Source: an uncultured Bacteroidales bacterium
GTDB lineage: Bacteria > Bacteroidota > Bacteroidia > Bacteroidales > Paludibacteraceae
Length of the DNA: 64,000 nt
Direction: 5' to 3'
Assembly (NCBI GenBank): GCA_902778935.1
Contig: CACYZT010000002.1
Span: 1 to 64,000 of the forward strand
The position numbers and the translations under genes were made by a program. Of the stretch, positions 42,370 through 50,192 are shown piece by piece. The first letter of the stretch is position 1. Each line of letters begins with the position of its first letter. The notes beneath the pieces are model-generated. The model saw only the letters and a list, made by a program, of their open reading frames with translations. It searched no databases and had not been told where the DNA came from.

Positions 42370-42419
42370 GAGGGATGGCGGATGACTGAGTGCAAAGTGC
42401 GGTTCAAAAGGGACCAAGC
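42344..42419 (+). repeat. Two copies of TCAAAAGGGACCAAGC, 60 bp apart
   Basis: The 16-mer occurs at 42344-42359 and 42404-42419, each followed by TGGATGT. Further copies lie at 31086-31101 and 33714-33729, and a partial copy at 31022-31033. Each copy can be read as the tail (F/V)KRDQA of a winged-helix protein and stands just before a promoter. Confidence 0.75.
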
Positions 42420-42484
42420 TGGATGTGAGTGATGATGACGAGGAGGGAAAAACGCTAAGGTCGGCAAAGGAGATAACAAATAAC

Positions 42485-42603
42485 TTCAAGGCCATAAAAA
42501 CGAGCGCAGGAGTCGCAAAACGCCAGTTTTGGTGACAAAATAAAGAAAATAATGCATTTGTGTCTTAAAAATTTGCACAAGTGCTTTTTTTTTCGTAATT
42601 TTG
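42485..42603 (+). promoter_or_regulatory. Conserved upstream module D with promoter of the capGFE operon
   Basis: TTCAAGGCCATAAAAACGAG, then GCGCAGGAGTCGCAAAACGC, AGTTTTGGTGACAAAAT, a dyad GCATTTGTG/CACAAGTGC (42554-42562 and 42576-42584), TTTG at 42572-42575 and TAATTTTG at 42596-42603, 20 nt apart. Confidence 0.78.
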
Positions 42604-42644
42604 CACGCTTTTGATAAATGTGAAAAACTATCAACAAATCTTTT

Positions 42645-43805
42645 ATGGCTGCATTTAAAGAGAACGGGAAACTGAAACTTCTGATTATTGTGGGCACACG
42701 CCCGGAGATTATCCGTCTGGCGGCTGTGATTAACAAGTGCCGTGAGTATTTCGACTGTCTGCTGGCGCACACCGGGCAGAATTATGACTACAACCTGAAC
42801 GGAGTGTTCTTCAAGGACCTCAAACTGGCCGATCCAGATGTGTATATGGAGGCCGTCGGCAATGACTTGGGCGAGACGATGGGCAATATCATTGCCAAGA
42901 GTTACCAACTGATGGTGGAGACCAAGCCGGATGCGGTCTTGGTTCTCGGCGATACCAACTCTTGCCTCTCCGTCATCGGTGCGAAGCGCCTGCATATCCC
43001 TATCTTCCATATGGAGGCCGGTAATCGTTGTAAAGACGAATGCCTACCGGAGGAGACCAACCGTCGTATTGTTGATATCATCTCAGATGTCAATATGGCG
43101 TATTCCGAACACGCACGCCGTTATCTGGCTGATTGCGGATTGCCCAAAGAGCGCACATACGTCACAGGTTCGCCGATGGCAGAGGTGCTGCATAACAACC
43201 TTGCCGAAATCGAGGCATCTGATATTCACAAACGTCTTGGATTGGAGAAGGGCAAGTACATCCTCCTAAGCGCTCACCGCGAGGAGAATATCGATACCGA
43301 GAAGAATTTCTTGAGCCTCTTCACAGCTATCAATAAGATAGCTGAGAAATACGATATGCCTATTCTCTATTCCTGCCATCCGCGTAGCCGCAAGCGTCTG
43401 GAGTCCAGCGGTTTCCAATTAGACAAACGTGTCATTCAGCACGAACCTCTTGGTTTCCATGACTACAACTGCCTGCAGATGAATGCTTTTGCAGTTGTGT
43501 CTGATAGCGGCACTCTGCCCGAGGAATCATCGTTCTTCACCTCCGTCGGTCATCCTTTCCCTGCTATCTGCATCCGCACCTCCACCGAACGTCCGGAGGC
43601 ATTGGATAAGGCCTGCTTCTTCATCGCCGGCATCGACGAGAAGAGCCTGCTGCAGGCGGTCGATACGGCTGTAGAGATGAACAAAGCCGGAGACCATGGC
43701 ATCCCTGTGCCGGATTATGTGGAAGAGAACGTCTCCACCAAGGTGGTAAAAATCATCCAAAGTTACGTAGGTATTGTAAATAAAATGGTATGGCGAAAGT
43801 TCTGA
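42645..43805 (+). CDS. capG: UDP-2-acetamido-2,6-dideoxy-L-talose 2-epimerase (UDP-L-FucNAc synthesis)
   Basis: This 386-residue enzyme of the WecB-like GT-B fold has LLIIVGTRPEIIRLAAVI, AHTGQNYDYNLNGVFF, HMEAGNRCKDECLPEETNRR and VSDSGTLPEESSFF, the block set of CapG/WbjD/FnlC rather than of WecB. It performs the last step to UDP-L-FucNAc. capF and capE follow at once, completing the pathway from UDP-GlcNAc. It overlaps capF by 16 nt. Confidence 0.92.
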   Translation: MAAFKENGKLKLLIIVGTRPEIIRLAAVINKCREYFDCLLAHTGQNYDYNLNGVFFKDLKLADPDVYMEAVGNDLGETMGNIIAKSYQLMVETKPDAVLVLGDTNSCLSVIGAKRLHIPIFHMEAGNRCKDECLPEETNRRIVDIISDVNMAYSEHARRYLADCGLPKERTYVTGSPMAEVLHNNLAEIEASDIHKRLGLEKGKYILLSAHREENIDTEKNFLSLFTAINKIAEKYDMPILYSCHPRSRKRLESSGFQLDKRVIQHEPLGFHDYNCLQMNAFAVVSDSGTLPEESSFFTSVGHPFPAICIRTSTERPEALDKACFFIAGIDEKSLLQAVDTAVEMNKAGDHGIPVPDYVEENVSTKVVKIIQSYVGIVNKMVWRKF

Positions 43806-44995
43806 TTACTGGCGCTAAAGGGTTCGTAGGAAAGAACCTCTGCGCGCAACTGAATAATATCAAAGAGGGCAAAGCGCGTTGCTATGGCGACGTGGCTATT
43901 GAAGCGGTGTTCGAATATGACCTCGACTCTACGCCCGAGCAGTTGGATCAATGGTGCGCCGAGGCGGACTTTGTGTTCAATCTGGCAGGTGTGAACCGTC
44001 CGCAGAACCAGGAGGAGTTCATGCAGGGCAATTTTGGCTTTGCCTCCACCCTACTCGATACGCTCAAGAAGCACAAGAACACCTGCCCGGTCATGCTCAG
44101 CAGCAGTCAGCAGGCATCCCTCACCGGACGGTTTGGCAACAGCGAATATGGCCGCAGCAAGAAAGCCGGTGAAGACTTGTTCCTCGAATACGGCAAAGAG
44201 ACAGGCGCAAAAGTGTTTGTCTATCGCTTCCCGAATCTCTTTGGCAAATGGTGCCGTCCGAACTATAACTCCGCCGTAGCTACTTTCTGCAATGCCGTGG
44301 CAAACGACCTGCCTTATACCGTCAACGATCCGTCTGTAGAACTGGAACTGCTGTATATCGATGACCTGATGGACGAGATGATTGCTTGTCTCAAGGGCGA
44401 AGAGCATCATTGCGAGTTTGACGGACTGGAAGTGCTACCCAAAGCCGATGGCCGTTATTGCTACGTCCCCACCACCCACAAAGCCACATTGGGCGAAATA
44501 GTGGACCTGTTGAACCGTTTCGCAGAGCAACCCAAGACATTGACGATTCCTGAGATCCCTGCCAACAGTTTCGCCAAGAAACTCTACTCCACCTACCTCA
44601 GTTACTTACCGAAAGAGAAAGTAGCATTCCCGCTGAAGATGAATGTCGATGACCGCGGCAATTTCACGGAACTGGTGCACACGTTGAATTGTGGTCAGGT
44701 CAGCATCAACATCTCCAAACCCGGCATCACCAAAGGCCAGCATTGGCATAATACCAAATGGGAGTTCTTCATCGTCGTTTCCGGCCACGGCTTGATTCAA
44801 GAGCGCAAACTGGGAACGGATGAAATCATTGAGTTTGAGGTATCCGGTGATAATATCCAATGCATCCACATGCTCCCCGGCTATACCCATAACATCATCA
44901 ACCTCAGCCAAACGGAGAATCTGGTGACAGTTATGTATTGTAACGAAATCTTCAACCCCAACAAACCGGATACGTACTTCGAACCGGTGCAGTAG
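43790..44995 (+). CDS. capF: Bifunctional UDP-sugar 3-epimerase/4-reductase
   Basis: This 401-residue protein joins an N-terminal SDR domain (KVLITGAKGFVGKNLCAQL, NLAGVNRP, SSSQQASLTG with EYGRSKKAGEDL) and a C-terminal cupin (QHWHNTKWEFFIVVSGHG) with metal-binding His residues. This is the CapF/WbjC/FnlB design: the cupin epimerises C-3 and the SDR reduces C-4 of the keto-sugar made by CapE. The start overlaps capG, and capE follows after 35 nt. Confidence 0.93.
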   Translation: MAKVLITGAKGFVGKNLCAQLNNIKEGKARCYGDVAIEAVFEYDLDSTPEQLDQWCAEADFVFNLAGVNRPQNQEEFMQGNFGFASTLLDTLKKHKNTCPVMLSSSQQASLTGRFGNSEYGRSKKAGEDLFLEYGKETGAKVFVYRFPNLFGKWCRPNYNSAVATFCNAVANDLPYTVNDPSVELELLYIDDLMDEMIACLKGEEHHCEFDGLEVLPKADGRYCYVPTTHKATLGEIVDLLNRFAEQPKTLTIPEIPANSFAKKLYSTYLSYLPKEKVAFPLKMNVDDRGNFTELVHTLNCGQVSINISKPGITKGQHWHNTKWEFFIVVSGHGLIQERKLGTDEIIEFEVSGDNIQCIHMLPGYTHNIINLSQTENLVTVMYCNEIFNPNKPDTYFEPVQ

Positions 44996-45030
44996 GTCCA
45001 AAAAATTGAAAATTGTAAAGCAAAACAGAT

Positions 45031-46089
45031 ATGAGTTTATTTAAAGACAAAGTGCTCCTGATAACCGGCGGCACAGGCAGTTTCGGCAACGCAGTATTAA
45101 ACCGCTTTCTGAAAACAGACATCGGCGAGATCCGCATCTTCAGCCGTGATGAGAAAAAACAAGACGATATGCGCCATGATTTCCAGGCACGCATGCCGGA
45201 AGTCGCTCACAAAATCAAGTTCTACATCGGCGATGTGCGCAACAAAAGCACACTGAAATACGCAATGAAAGGTGTGGATTATGTCTTCCATGCCGCTGCG
45301 TTGAAGCAGGTGCCGAGTTGTGAGTTCTTCCCTATGGAAGCAGTAAAAACCAATGTCATTGGTACGGACAACACCCTCGATGCAGCCATCGATGCCGGCG
45401 TCAAGTGCGTCATCTGCCTCTCTACCGACAAAGCAGCCTACCCCATCAATGCTATGGGTATCACCAAAGCTATCGAGGAGAAGATTGCGGTTGCCAAGAG
45501 TCGTTTGAGTGGCGATACCAAAATCTGCTGCACGCGGTATGGCAACGTCATGTGCTCGCGCGGTTCTGTCATCCCTCTTTGGATTGATCAAATCCGCAAA
45601 GGTAACCCTATCACACTGACCGAACCCAGCATGACACGTTTCATCATGTCGTTGGAAGAAGCAGTGGACCTGGTCCTCTTTGCTTTTGAGAATGGCAAGA
45701 ACGGCGACATCCTTGTTCAGAAAGCACCTGCTTGCACCATCCATACACAGGCCGAAGCCGTAGTCGAACTCTTCAAACATCAGGCTCCGGCAGAACCGGA
45801 GATTCGCGTTATTGGCATCCGCCACGGAGAGAAGATGTACGAAACCCTCCTCACTAAGGAAGAAGCAGCCAAAGCTATCGACATGGGTAATTTCTATGCC
45901 GTTCCGGCAGATAATCGTGATTTGAACTATGATAAGTTCTTCAAGGACGGCGATACCAAACGTGCCACCATCGAAGAGTTCAACTCCAACAACACCCGCC
46001 GCCTCAACCTCGAGGAAACCAAAGCCAAGATTGCTTCTCTGGAATACATCCAAAACGAACTAAACGGCATTCCAAACATCGTTAAATAA
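45031..46089 (+). CDS. capE: UDP-GlcNAc 4,6-dehydratase (5-inverting)
   Basis: This 352-residue extended SDR enzyme makes the 4-keto-6-deoxy sugar from UDP-GlcNAc, the first step to UDP-L-FucNAc. It has LLITGGTGSFGNAVLNRFL, FSRDEKKQDDMRHDF, FHAAALKQVPSCEFFPMEAV and the LSTDKAAYPINAMGITKAIE region, where MxxxK stands where many SDRs have YxxxK, as in CapE/WbjB. The Rossmann and active-site parts are complete. It is the third gene of the capGFE set and ends at a strong terminator. Confidence 0.94.
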   Translation: MSLFKDKVLLITGGTGSFGNAVLNRFLKTDIGEIRIFSRDEKKQDDMRHDFQARMPEVAHKIKFYIGDVRNKSTLKYAMKGVDYVFHAAALKQVPSCEFFPMEAVKTNVIGTDNTLDAAIDAGVKCVICLSTDKAAYPINAMGITKAIEEKIAVAKSRLSGDTKICCTRYGNVMCSRGSVIPLWIDQIRKGNPITLTEPSMTRFIMSLEEAVDLVLFAFENGKNGDILVQKAPACTIHTQAEAVVELFKHQAPAEPEIRVIGIRHGEKMYETLLTKEEAAKAIDMGNFYAVPADNRDLNYDKFFKDGDTKRATIEEFNSNNTRRLNLEETKAKIASLEYIQNELNGIPNIVK

Positions 46090-46102
46090 CATCCCACCAC
46101 CC

Positions 46103-46135
46103 AAAAAAGAACGGCCCCATCGCCGTTCTTTTTTT
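46103..46135. terminator. Bidirectional terminator after capE
   Basis: GAACGGC at 46109-46115 pairs with GCCGTTC at 46122-46128 around CCCATC, with an A run before and a T run after. It separates the capGFE operon from the minus-strand genes that start at 46580. Confidence 0.88.
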
Positions 46136-46190
46136 GATTCTGCACATCGTTCGCGTCCTACAGCCCCTAGGGCGGTCAATGGCTTTAGCC

Positions 46191-46580
46191 TTAATCTTGG
46201 CTCTCGTCGTACTCGCGACCGCAGACGAGCCAGAGGTAGGCGTTCATTGTCTTCTTGCCGTTGGCGAGGTCCTTCTGTGCGAGGAAGTCGAGCTGGTCTT
46301 GGGTGACCTTGGTCAGGTCTTCCTTACGCGTCGCTACCATCGCACGGACAGCCTGGAAACGCTGGCGGATGGATACCTCTTTCGGTTTGAGCGGCGTGTT
46401 ACGGGTGACAGAACTGAGTCCGCGGAGATAGAGACGAGAGCAGTTATGACCGTTGGTTGCTGCCTTGCGGTGGGTAGCGAGCACCATTTTCTGGTCGGCT
46501 GCATGTTGGGATTTTTTGTTGATTTTGGTGAGAGCACCGCTGACGGTTTTGATTGCGTCAGCATATTCTACTTTTGCCAT
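46191..46580 (-). CDS. Hypothetical protein, possible member of a small local family
   Basis: This 129-residue basic protein starts MAKVEYADAIKTVSGALTKI and has SRLYLRGLSSVTRNTPLKPKEVS followed by RQRFQAVRAMVATRKEDL. The pattern (Y-L/F-R strand, then P-rich turn, then a basic F-containing helix and a Q-rich segment) resembles the proteins at 47103 and 47838, which suggests distant paralogy. I do not recognise a function. Such small proteins are common beside Bacteroidales capsule loci. The C-terminal GREYDESQD is acidic. Confidence 0.7.
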   Translation of the reverse strand: MAKVEYADAIKTVSGALTKINKKSQHAADQKMVLATHRKAATNGHNCSRLYLRGLSSVTRNTPLKPKEVSIRQRFQAVRAMVATRKEDLTKVTQDQLDFLAQKDLANGKKTMNAYLWLVCGREYDESQD

Positions 46581-46886
46581 TCTTTGCTGGCTATGGACAA
46601 AGAAAATAAACCTAAATAAACCCTGTCGAAAAATCGTTCGCTTAACAGCTTACGCCGCCCACCTGCCACACTACCTATAAGTAAACTTCTTGTAGCCCGT
46701 CAGAGCGGTCAGCACCTCCTAAAGAGGTAAACGCTTTTAACGACAGCGATAAACATAGATAAAATTTCAAAGTCCGAAATCCTCTAAGCCAGATGAGAGG
46801 GGTTAAGAGTTAGGGTTAATGGATAATTTGTAAATCACTTTTCTTAGCCACAAGGGCACGATTATTTCTTAGCCGCAAGGGCACGA
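46581..46886. other. Intergenic region with a 25-bp tandem repeat
   Basis: No gene. 46841-46865 and 46866-46890 are two copies of TTCTTAGCCRCAAGGGCACG plus ATTAY, the second of which contains the stop codon of the small membrane protein on the minus strand. The rest shows no recognisable feature. Confidence 0.6.
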
Positions 46887-47087
46887 TTACTTCTTCGAAG
46901 CGTCGTAGGTCTCGATGGTCTTTGTCTGAATAACCACGCTCGTATCGGCTCTTTGCCAGTACTCGCTCTTGGTTGTTATCGTCCGTGTCACATTGCACGA
47001 ACTCAACCCGAACGCCGCACCCAATGCCGTCAGTGCCGCAACAAGCACGGAAATCACGATTTTAATAATCTGTTGTCTTGTCATCAT
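46887..47087 (-). CDS. Small membrane protein resembling the smalltalk family
   Basis: This 66-residue protein starts MMTRQQIIKIVISVLVAALTAL with a hydrophobic segment ending AAFGLSSC, a possible lipobox-like Cys, then a polar tail (TITTKSEYWQRAD). Bacteroidales smalltalk proteins have the same start (a basic N terminus, one helix, SC) but are shorter. They often sit next to HU-like and amidase genes at capsule loci; here it is next to hypothetical proteins. Function unknown. Confidence 0.65.
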   Translation of the reverse strand: MMTRQQIIKIVISVLVAALTALGAAFGLSSCNVTRTITTKSEYWQRADTSVVIQTKTIETYDASKK

Positions 47088-47102
47088 TTCTCCTTTCTTT
47101 CA

Positions 47103-47441
47103 CTAATCTCCGATCTTGTTGCCCTCGGCATCGTAATCGGAATTGAGTTTGTGCATTGCATATCCGAACAGCGAACCGATTCTGTGTTGCGATTTGAACT
47201 CGGCTTTCAGTTTGGCTTTTTCTGCCGGGTCGGAAAGAATCTGCCGCACAGCAGTTACCACTTTGGCGAAGCGCGCTTTCGCTGCAATCTGCGCCGCAGA
47301 CGGTTCTTCGGTGGAGGGGTTGCACAATTTGCCGGAATAAGTTACACCGGTCTGTTTGTTGGTGCGGAAATACACATTGCTGTGCATACACACTTTTTTG
47401 CTCATGCTTTCGATGAGCGCCATAGGTTTGATTTTTGACAT
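47103..47441 (-). CDS. Hypothetical protein, local family member
   Basis: This 112-residue protein has HSNVYFRTNKQTGVTYSGKL, then EEPSAAQIAAKARFAKVVTAV and ILSDPAEKAKLKAEF. The order NxYFRT, GxTY, P-x-A/T-x-AQ, FAK is shared with the protein at 47838-48092. A promoter-like pair lies at 47570-47601. Basic and small, it may bind nucleic acid, but this is a guess. No known family. Confidence 0.72.
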   Translation of the reverse strand: MSKIKPMALIESMSKKVCMHSNVYFRTNKQTGVTYSGKLCNPSTEEPSAAQIAAKARFAKVVTAVRQILSDPAEKAKLKAEFKSQHRIGSLFGYAMHKLNSDYDAEGNKIGD

Positions 47442-47569
47442 GTTAAGGTTATGGTTTAATCATTTACACGCGTGGTCTTTCTGTCTATCCCTTTTTGAGT
47501 CTCCGAAACTGAGGATAAGGTGATAGACGCTTCGGATGACTCATTATCCTATCTGACTGAAAGACGATG

Positions 47570-47601
47570 CAAAAGTACTGCTTTTTATTGAACCATGCAA
47601 C
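47570..47601 (-). promoter_or_regulatory. Promoter-like pair before the 47103 gene
   Basis: On the minus strand GTTG at 47598-47601 and TACTTTTG at 47570-47577 are 20 nt apart. The leader of about 128 nt contains a partial repeat of TTTCAGTCAGATAGGATAAT and TTATCCTCAGTTTCGGAGAC that may pair. Confidence 0.5.
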
Positions 47602-47622
47602 TATTATGCTTTGCAAATGGAA

Positions 47623-47841
47623 TCAGGCTTCCGTTTTCAGTAAATTATATCCGGCGTAGGCGGATAAGGCTTGCACTTCATAGTCATACAGCCACGTGCG
47701 ATGGCGTATGTTCACCCGCAGTCGCGGGTCTTTGCGTGTCCAGCCGTACAGCAAAATATTCAGTCCTTCCGGTCCGACTGTTTCACCAATGGCTGATTCT
47801 AACCGCCGAACTAATTCTGATTTATTTATTTGCTGAATCAT
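47623..47841 (-). CDS. Hypothetical protein (72 aa)
   Basis: From the ATG at 47841 (overlapping the upstream stop, ATGA) this protein reads MIQQINKSELVRRLESAIGE, then GLNILLYGWTRKDPRLRVNI and DYEVQALSAYAGYNLL. The longer open frame upstream lies inside the neighbouring gene and is unlikely to be used. I recognise no family. The Y-D-Y-E-V-x-A-L-x-A-Y-x-G block may be a small helical DNA- or protein-binding unit. Translational coupling to the 47838 gene suggests they act together. Confidence 0.68.
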   Translation of the reverse strand: MIQQINKSELVRRLESAIGETVGPEGLNILLYGWTRKDPRLRVNIRHRTWLYDYEVQALSAYAGYNLLKTEA

Positions 47842-48092
47842 AATGCTTGTGCTGCTATATCCCAGAGTTGTTTTTGCGTGAGGTTGGAGCCTGCGGATTG
47901 GAGTTGCGCGACCATTCTGGCACGTTTGGCAAAGAGTTCGCATGCAGCTTTTTGTGCAGGTGTTGGTTGGGATGACTGACGAGGACAGCGCTGGACATAG
48001 GTTCGTCCATTGACGGTACGGAAATAATAATTGGACTTGGATGTCAGTTTTCCACTTAATGTGGTGATGGGAAGGATTAGTTCAACTTTCAT
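47838..48092 (-). CDS. Hypothetical protein, local family member
   Basis: This 84-residue protein reads SKSNYYFRTVNGRTYVQRCP, then TPAQKAACELFAKRARMV and LTQKQLWDIAAQAL. It shares the NxYFRT, GRTY, P-x-x-AQKAA and FAK order with the 47103 protein, and more weakly with 46191. A paralogous set of small basic proteins in one cluster is notable. Function unknown. Confidence 0.72.
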   Translation of the reverse strand: MKVELILPITTLSGKLTSKSNYYFRTVNGRTYVQRCPRQSSQPTPAQKAACELFAKRARMVAQLQSAGSNLTQKQLWDIAAQAL

Positions 48093-48196
48093 AATTGTAA
48101 AAAAATGATGGTTATTGTATTATCATAGCCCATAGTGGTAAGGGCGTGGTATCGAGAATGACTCGAAAACGGACCGAAAACGATTCGACAAAGGTG

Positions 48197-48550
48197 TTAC
48201 ATACAGTGATGGATTTGTAGTGCATGTCGTTCAGCCTCTGCTTTGGTTACGGTTCCGAACAGTTGCGTTTTCGGATTGCGACAGACAGCGAGCGGAATGC
48301 CTTGCTGCAACAGGCGTGTGACTTCTTTTGGTTCCAGCCATTGCGGTTGCGGCGGTTCCCAATCCAGCAGATAGAAATAGGGGTTCTTGGAGGGGTGACT
48401 CGTCTCGAGTTCGTCCATGATGAAGGCGCAGTCTTGTTCAGCCATGGTGTTCCATAGGTGCTCACAGGCACGGTAGCGATTGTGATACTGCTTGTCCGGT
48501 GCATACTTGTGCCAAAAATCAATAAATGGAGTTCTCATAGTTTTAAACAT
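48197..48550 (-). CDS. Hypothetical protein (117 aa)
   Basis: The protein begins MFKTMRTPFIDFWHKYAPDK, then YHNRYRACEHLWNTMAEQD, later KNPYFYLLDWEPPQPQWLEP. The second ATG (48538) is an alternative start. I do not recognise a named family, though Bacteroidales have similar short proteins with an HKYAPDKQYHNR block. The first codon overlaps a short frame without start codon that ends at 48543 and could code DYVGGQPAEPIDGPDYV, suggesting a partner gene whose start is lost or frameshifted. Confidence 0.68.
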   Translation of the reverse strand: MFKTMRTPFIDFWHKYAPDKQYHNRYRACEHLWNTMAEQDCAFIMDELETSHPSKNPYFYLLDWEPPQPQWLEPKEVTRLLQQGIPLAVCRNPKTQLFGTVTKAEAERHALQIHHCM

Positions 48551-49205
48551 AGTCCGGTCCGTCTATCGGCTCTGCCGGTTGACCACCGACATAGTCGGTA
48601 GACTTTGGACTCTTTGTAATTCTTTTTGTTTCTTTTTCTTATATCTTTCTTTTAGTTAATCGAAAACCGCTTCGCGCAGAAAACGTGCATCCTTGTATCT
48701 CTGGGTGTTCAGTCCGCATGGTTATTGGTCCACGCGGCCTTGAGTGTAAACATCCGAATACTCATTTATGAGCGAGCTCCTATATGCTCATTCGTCTATT
48801 TCCTCTCCGTCCTTGTATTGCATACAATGCCTTACCCGAGCCACAATGCTGCTTTTAGAAAACGGCCGAAAACAGCAAAGTATATCATAGCAGTAATCGT
48901 GCGGGGAATGTTTTCTTTTTGTTTTCTGACCCGGTCAAGGATGGGGCGTAGGCATTATGTAGCGTGCTGCATGTGGATTTGGTAGTTAGGGAGCGATGGA
49001 AGCTCGCTTACGTGCGCTCCATAAGTAACAAGTACACTAAAGACCGTGTAGGCCGGAATGCCAAGTCTTATCCATGACAGAGGGTTTTCTATAAGCACAA
49101 AGCGCGCGTTTTCGATTTACCAATAAAGATCACCGGACTTCCATTTGGGAATCCGGCGACAAAATTACTGCTTTTTCCCATACCCGGTAGGAACTGCAGT
49201 TCCGC
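48551..49205. other. Long intergenic region (655 bp)
   Basis: I see no convincing gene. A small palindrome ACCGAC/GTCGGT lies at about 48583-48597. An open frame at 48725-48985 (+) has no family features and a composition unlike coding DNA. The region could hold regulatory RNA, but I cannot support one. Confidence 0.5.
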
Positions 49206-49442
49206 CTATGTCATTTTTTTGAAAAATTTCCGCATATTTCTTGCCGATTGCCCGAAAAACGCAGCCAAGAACGACGATTTGTTCCTGATTCCTCTTTTCT
49301 TACATTGTTCATCAACGATCATGATCATGCCGTCATGAAACTCCATGTGGTCATGCGTCATTGCCCAAAACTCTTTGTCATTGAGCGAATCCAAATACGC
49401 TTCTGCTTCTTTCAGCAGATAGCGGTGTAAGTATGTCTCCAT
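49206..49442 (-). CDS. Hypothetical protein (78 aa)
   Basis: From the ATG at 49442 this protein reads METYLHRYLLKEAEAYLDSL, then KEFWAMTHDHMEFHDGMIMI and RNKSSFLAAFFGQSARNMRK. An upstream in-frame start (49514) would lie inside module E of rmlC, so it is unlikely. Mostly helical, basic C terminus. No known family. It is divergent from rmlC. Confidence 0.6.
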   Translation of the reverse strand: METYLHRYLLKEAEAYLDSLNDKEFWAMTHDHMEFHDGMIMIVDEQCKKRGIRNKSSFLAAFFGQSARNMRKFFKKMT

Positions 49443-49473
49443 TTTGTACAAACACAGGGGAAAGTTTATCCTG

Positions 49474-49580
49474 CGCCGCACAAAAATAGCAAAAAGTGCC
49501 AGTTTCTGTGACAAAAATAAAAAAAATAATGCATTTGTGCCTTAAAAATTTGCCCGGATGCATTTTTTTTCGTAACTTTG
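49474..49580 (+). promoter_or_regulatory. Conserved upstream module E with promoter of the rmlC-wzx operon
   Basis: AGCAAAAAGTGCCAGTTTCT, then GTGACAAAAATAAA, ATGCAT arms at 49529-49534 and 49558-49563, TTTG at 49549-49552 and TAACTTTG at 49573-49580, 20 nt apart. Confidence 0.75.
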
Positions 49581-49598
49581 CGCGAAATTTAAGGATGT

Positions 49599-50183
49599 AT
49601 GGAAATCATAAAAACATCAATAAACGGCGTGCTGATTATCGAGCCGAAAGTATTTGGTGACAAGCGAGGATATTTCTTTGAGAGTTTCTCGCAGCGGGAG
49701 TTTGATGAGAAAGTGACGCCAATACTCGGACATAAGATCAACTTTGTTCAGGACAACGAGAGTATGTCATCTTATGGCGTAATGCGCGGTTTGCACTTTC
49801 AGAAACCGCCCTACTCTCAAAGCAAACTCGTTCGCTGTGTGAGAGGTGCGGTATTGGATGTTGCTGTTGACATCCGCAAAGGGTCGCCTACATACGGTCA
49901 GCACGTAGCTGTGGAACTGACAGAAGACAACCATCGACAGTTCTTCATCCCTCGAGGCTTTGCTCATGGATTCGCTGTTCTGAGCGAGACGGCTGTCTTC
50001 CAGTATAAATGCGACGAGTTCTATCACCCGGAGGCGGATGGCGGCATCAATATCCTTGATAAATCATTGGGTATCGACTGGAAAATTCCTACAGAAAAAG
50101 CAAACCTCAGCGAAAAAGACACAAAGCATGCCTTACTGAAGGATTTTGATAGTCCATTTGAGGTAAATTTCAATTTGTACTAA
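49599..50183 (+). CDS. rmlC: dTDP-4-dehydrorhamnose 3,5-epimerase
   Basis: This 194-residue enzyme of the cupin-type RmlC family has FGDKRGYFFESFSQREFDE, NFVQDNESMSSYGVMRGLHF with the catalytic His, VAVDIRKGSPTYGQ and FFIPRGFAHGFAVLSE, then YKCDEFYHPEADGG. It should make dTDP-4-keto-L-rhamnose, the third step of dTDP-L-rhamnose synthesis. RmlA, B and D are not in this window except for an rmlA fragment at 34939, so they must be elsewhere. It is the first gene of the right-hand glycan operon. Confidence 0.95.
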   Translation: MEIIKTSINGVLIIEPKVFGDKRGYFFESFSQREFDEKVTPILGHKINFVQDNESMSSYGVMRGLHFQKPPYSQSKLVRCVRGAVLDVAVDIRKGSPTYGQHVAVELTEDNHRQFFIPRGFAHGFAVLSETAVFQYKCDEFYHPEADGGINILDKSLGIDWKIPTEKANLSEKDTKHALLKDFDSPFEVNFNLY

Positions 50184-50192
50184 AAAAATATA

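Noticed and set aside
48725..48985. 86-codon open frame in the long intergenic region
   Set aside because: No recognised motif, no promoter, and composition unlike neighbouring genes.
48551..49205. rRNA, tRNA or large structured RNA gene
   Set aside because: I looked for cloverleaf and rRNA-like words in this and other gaps and saw none that could be supported.
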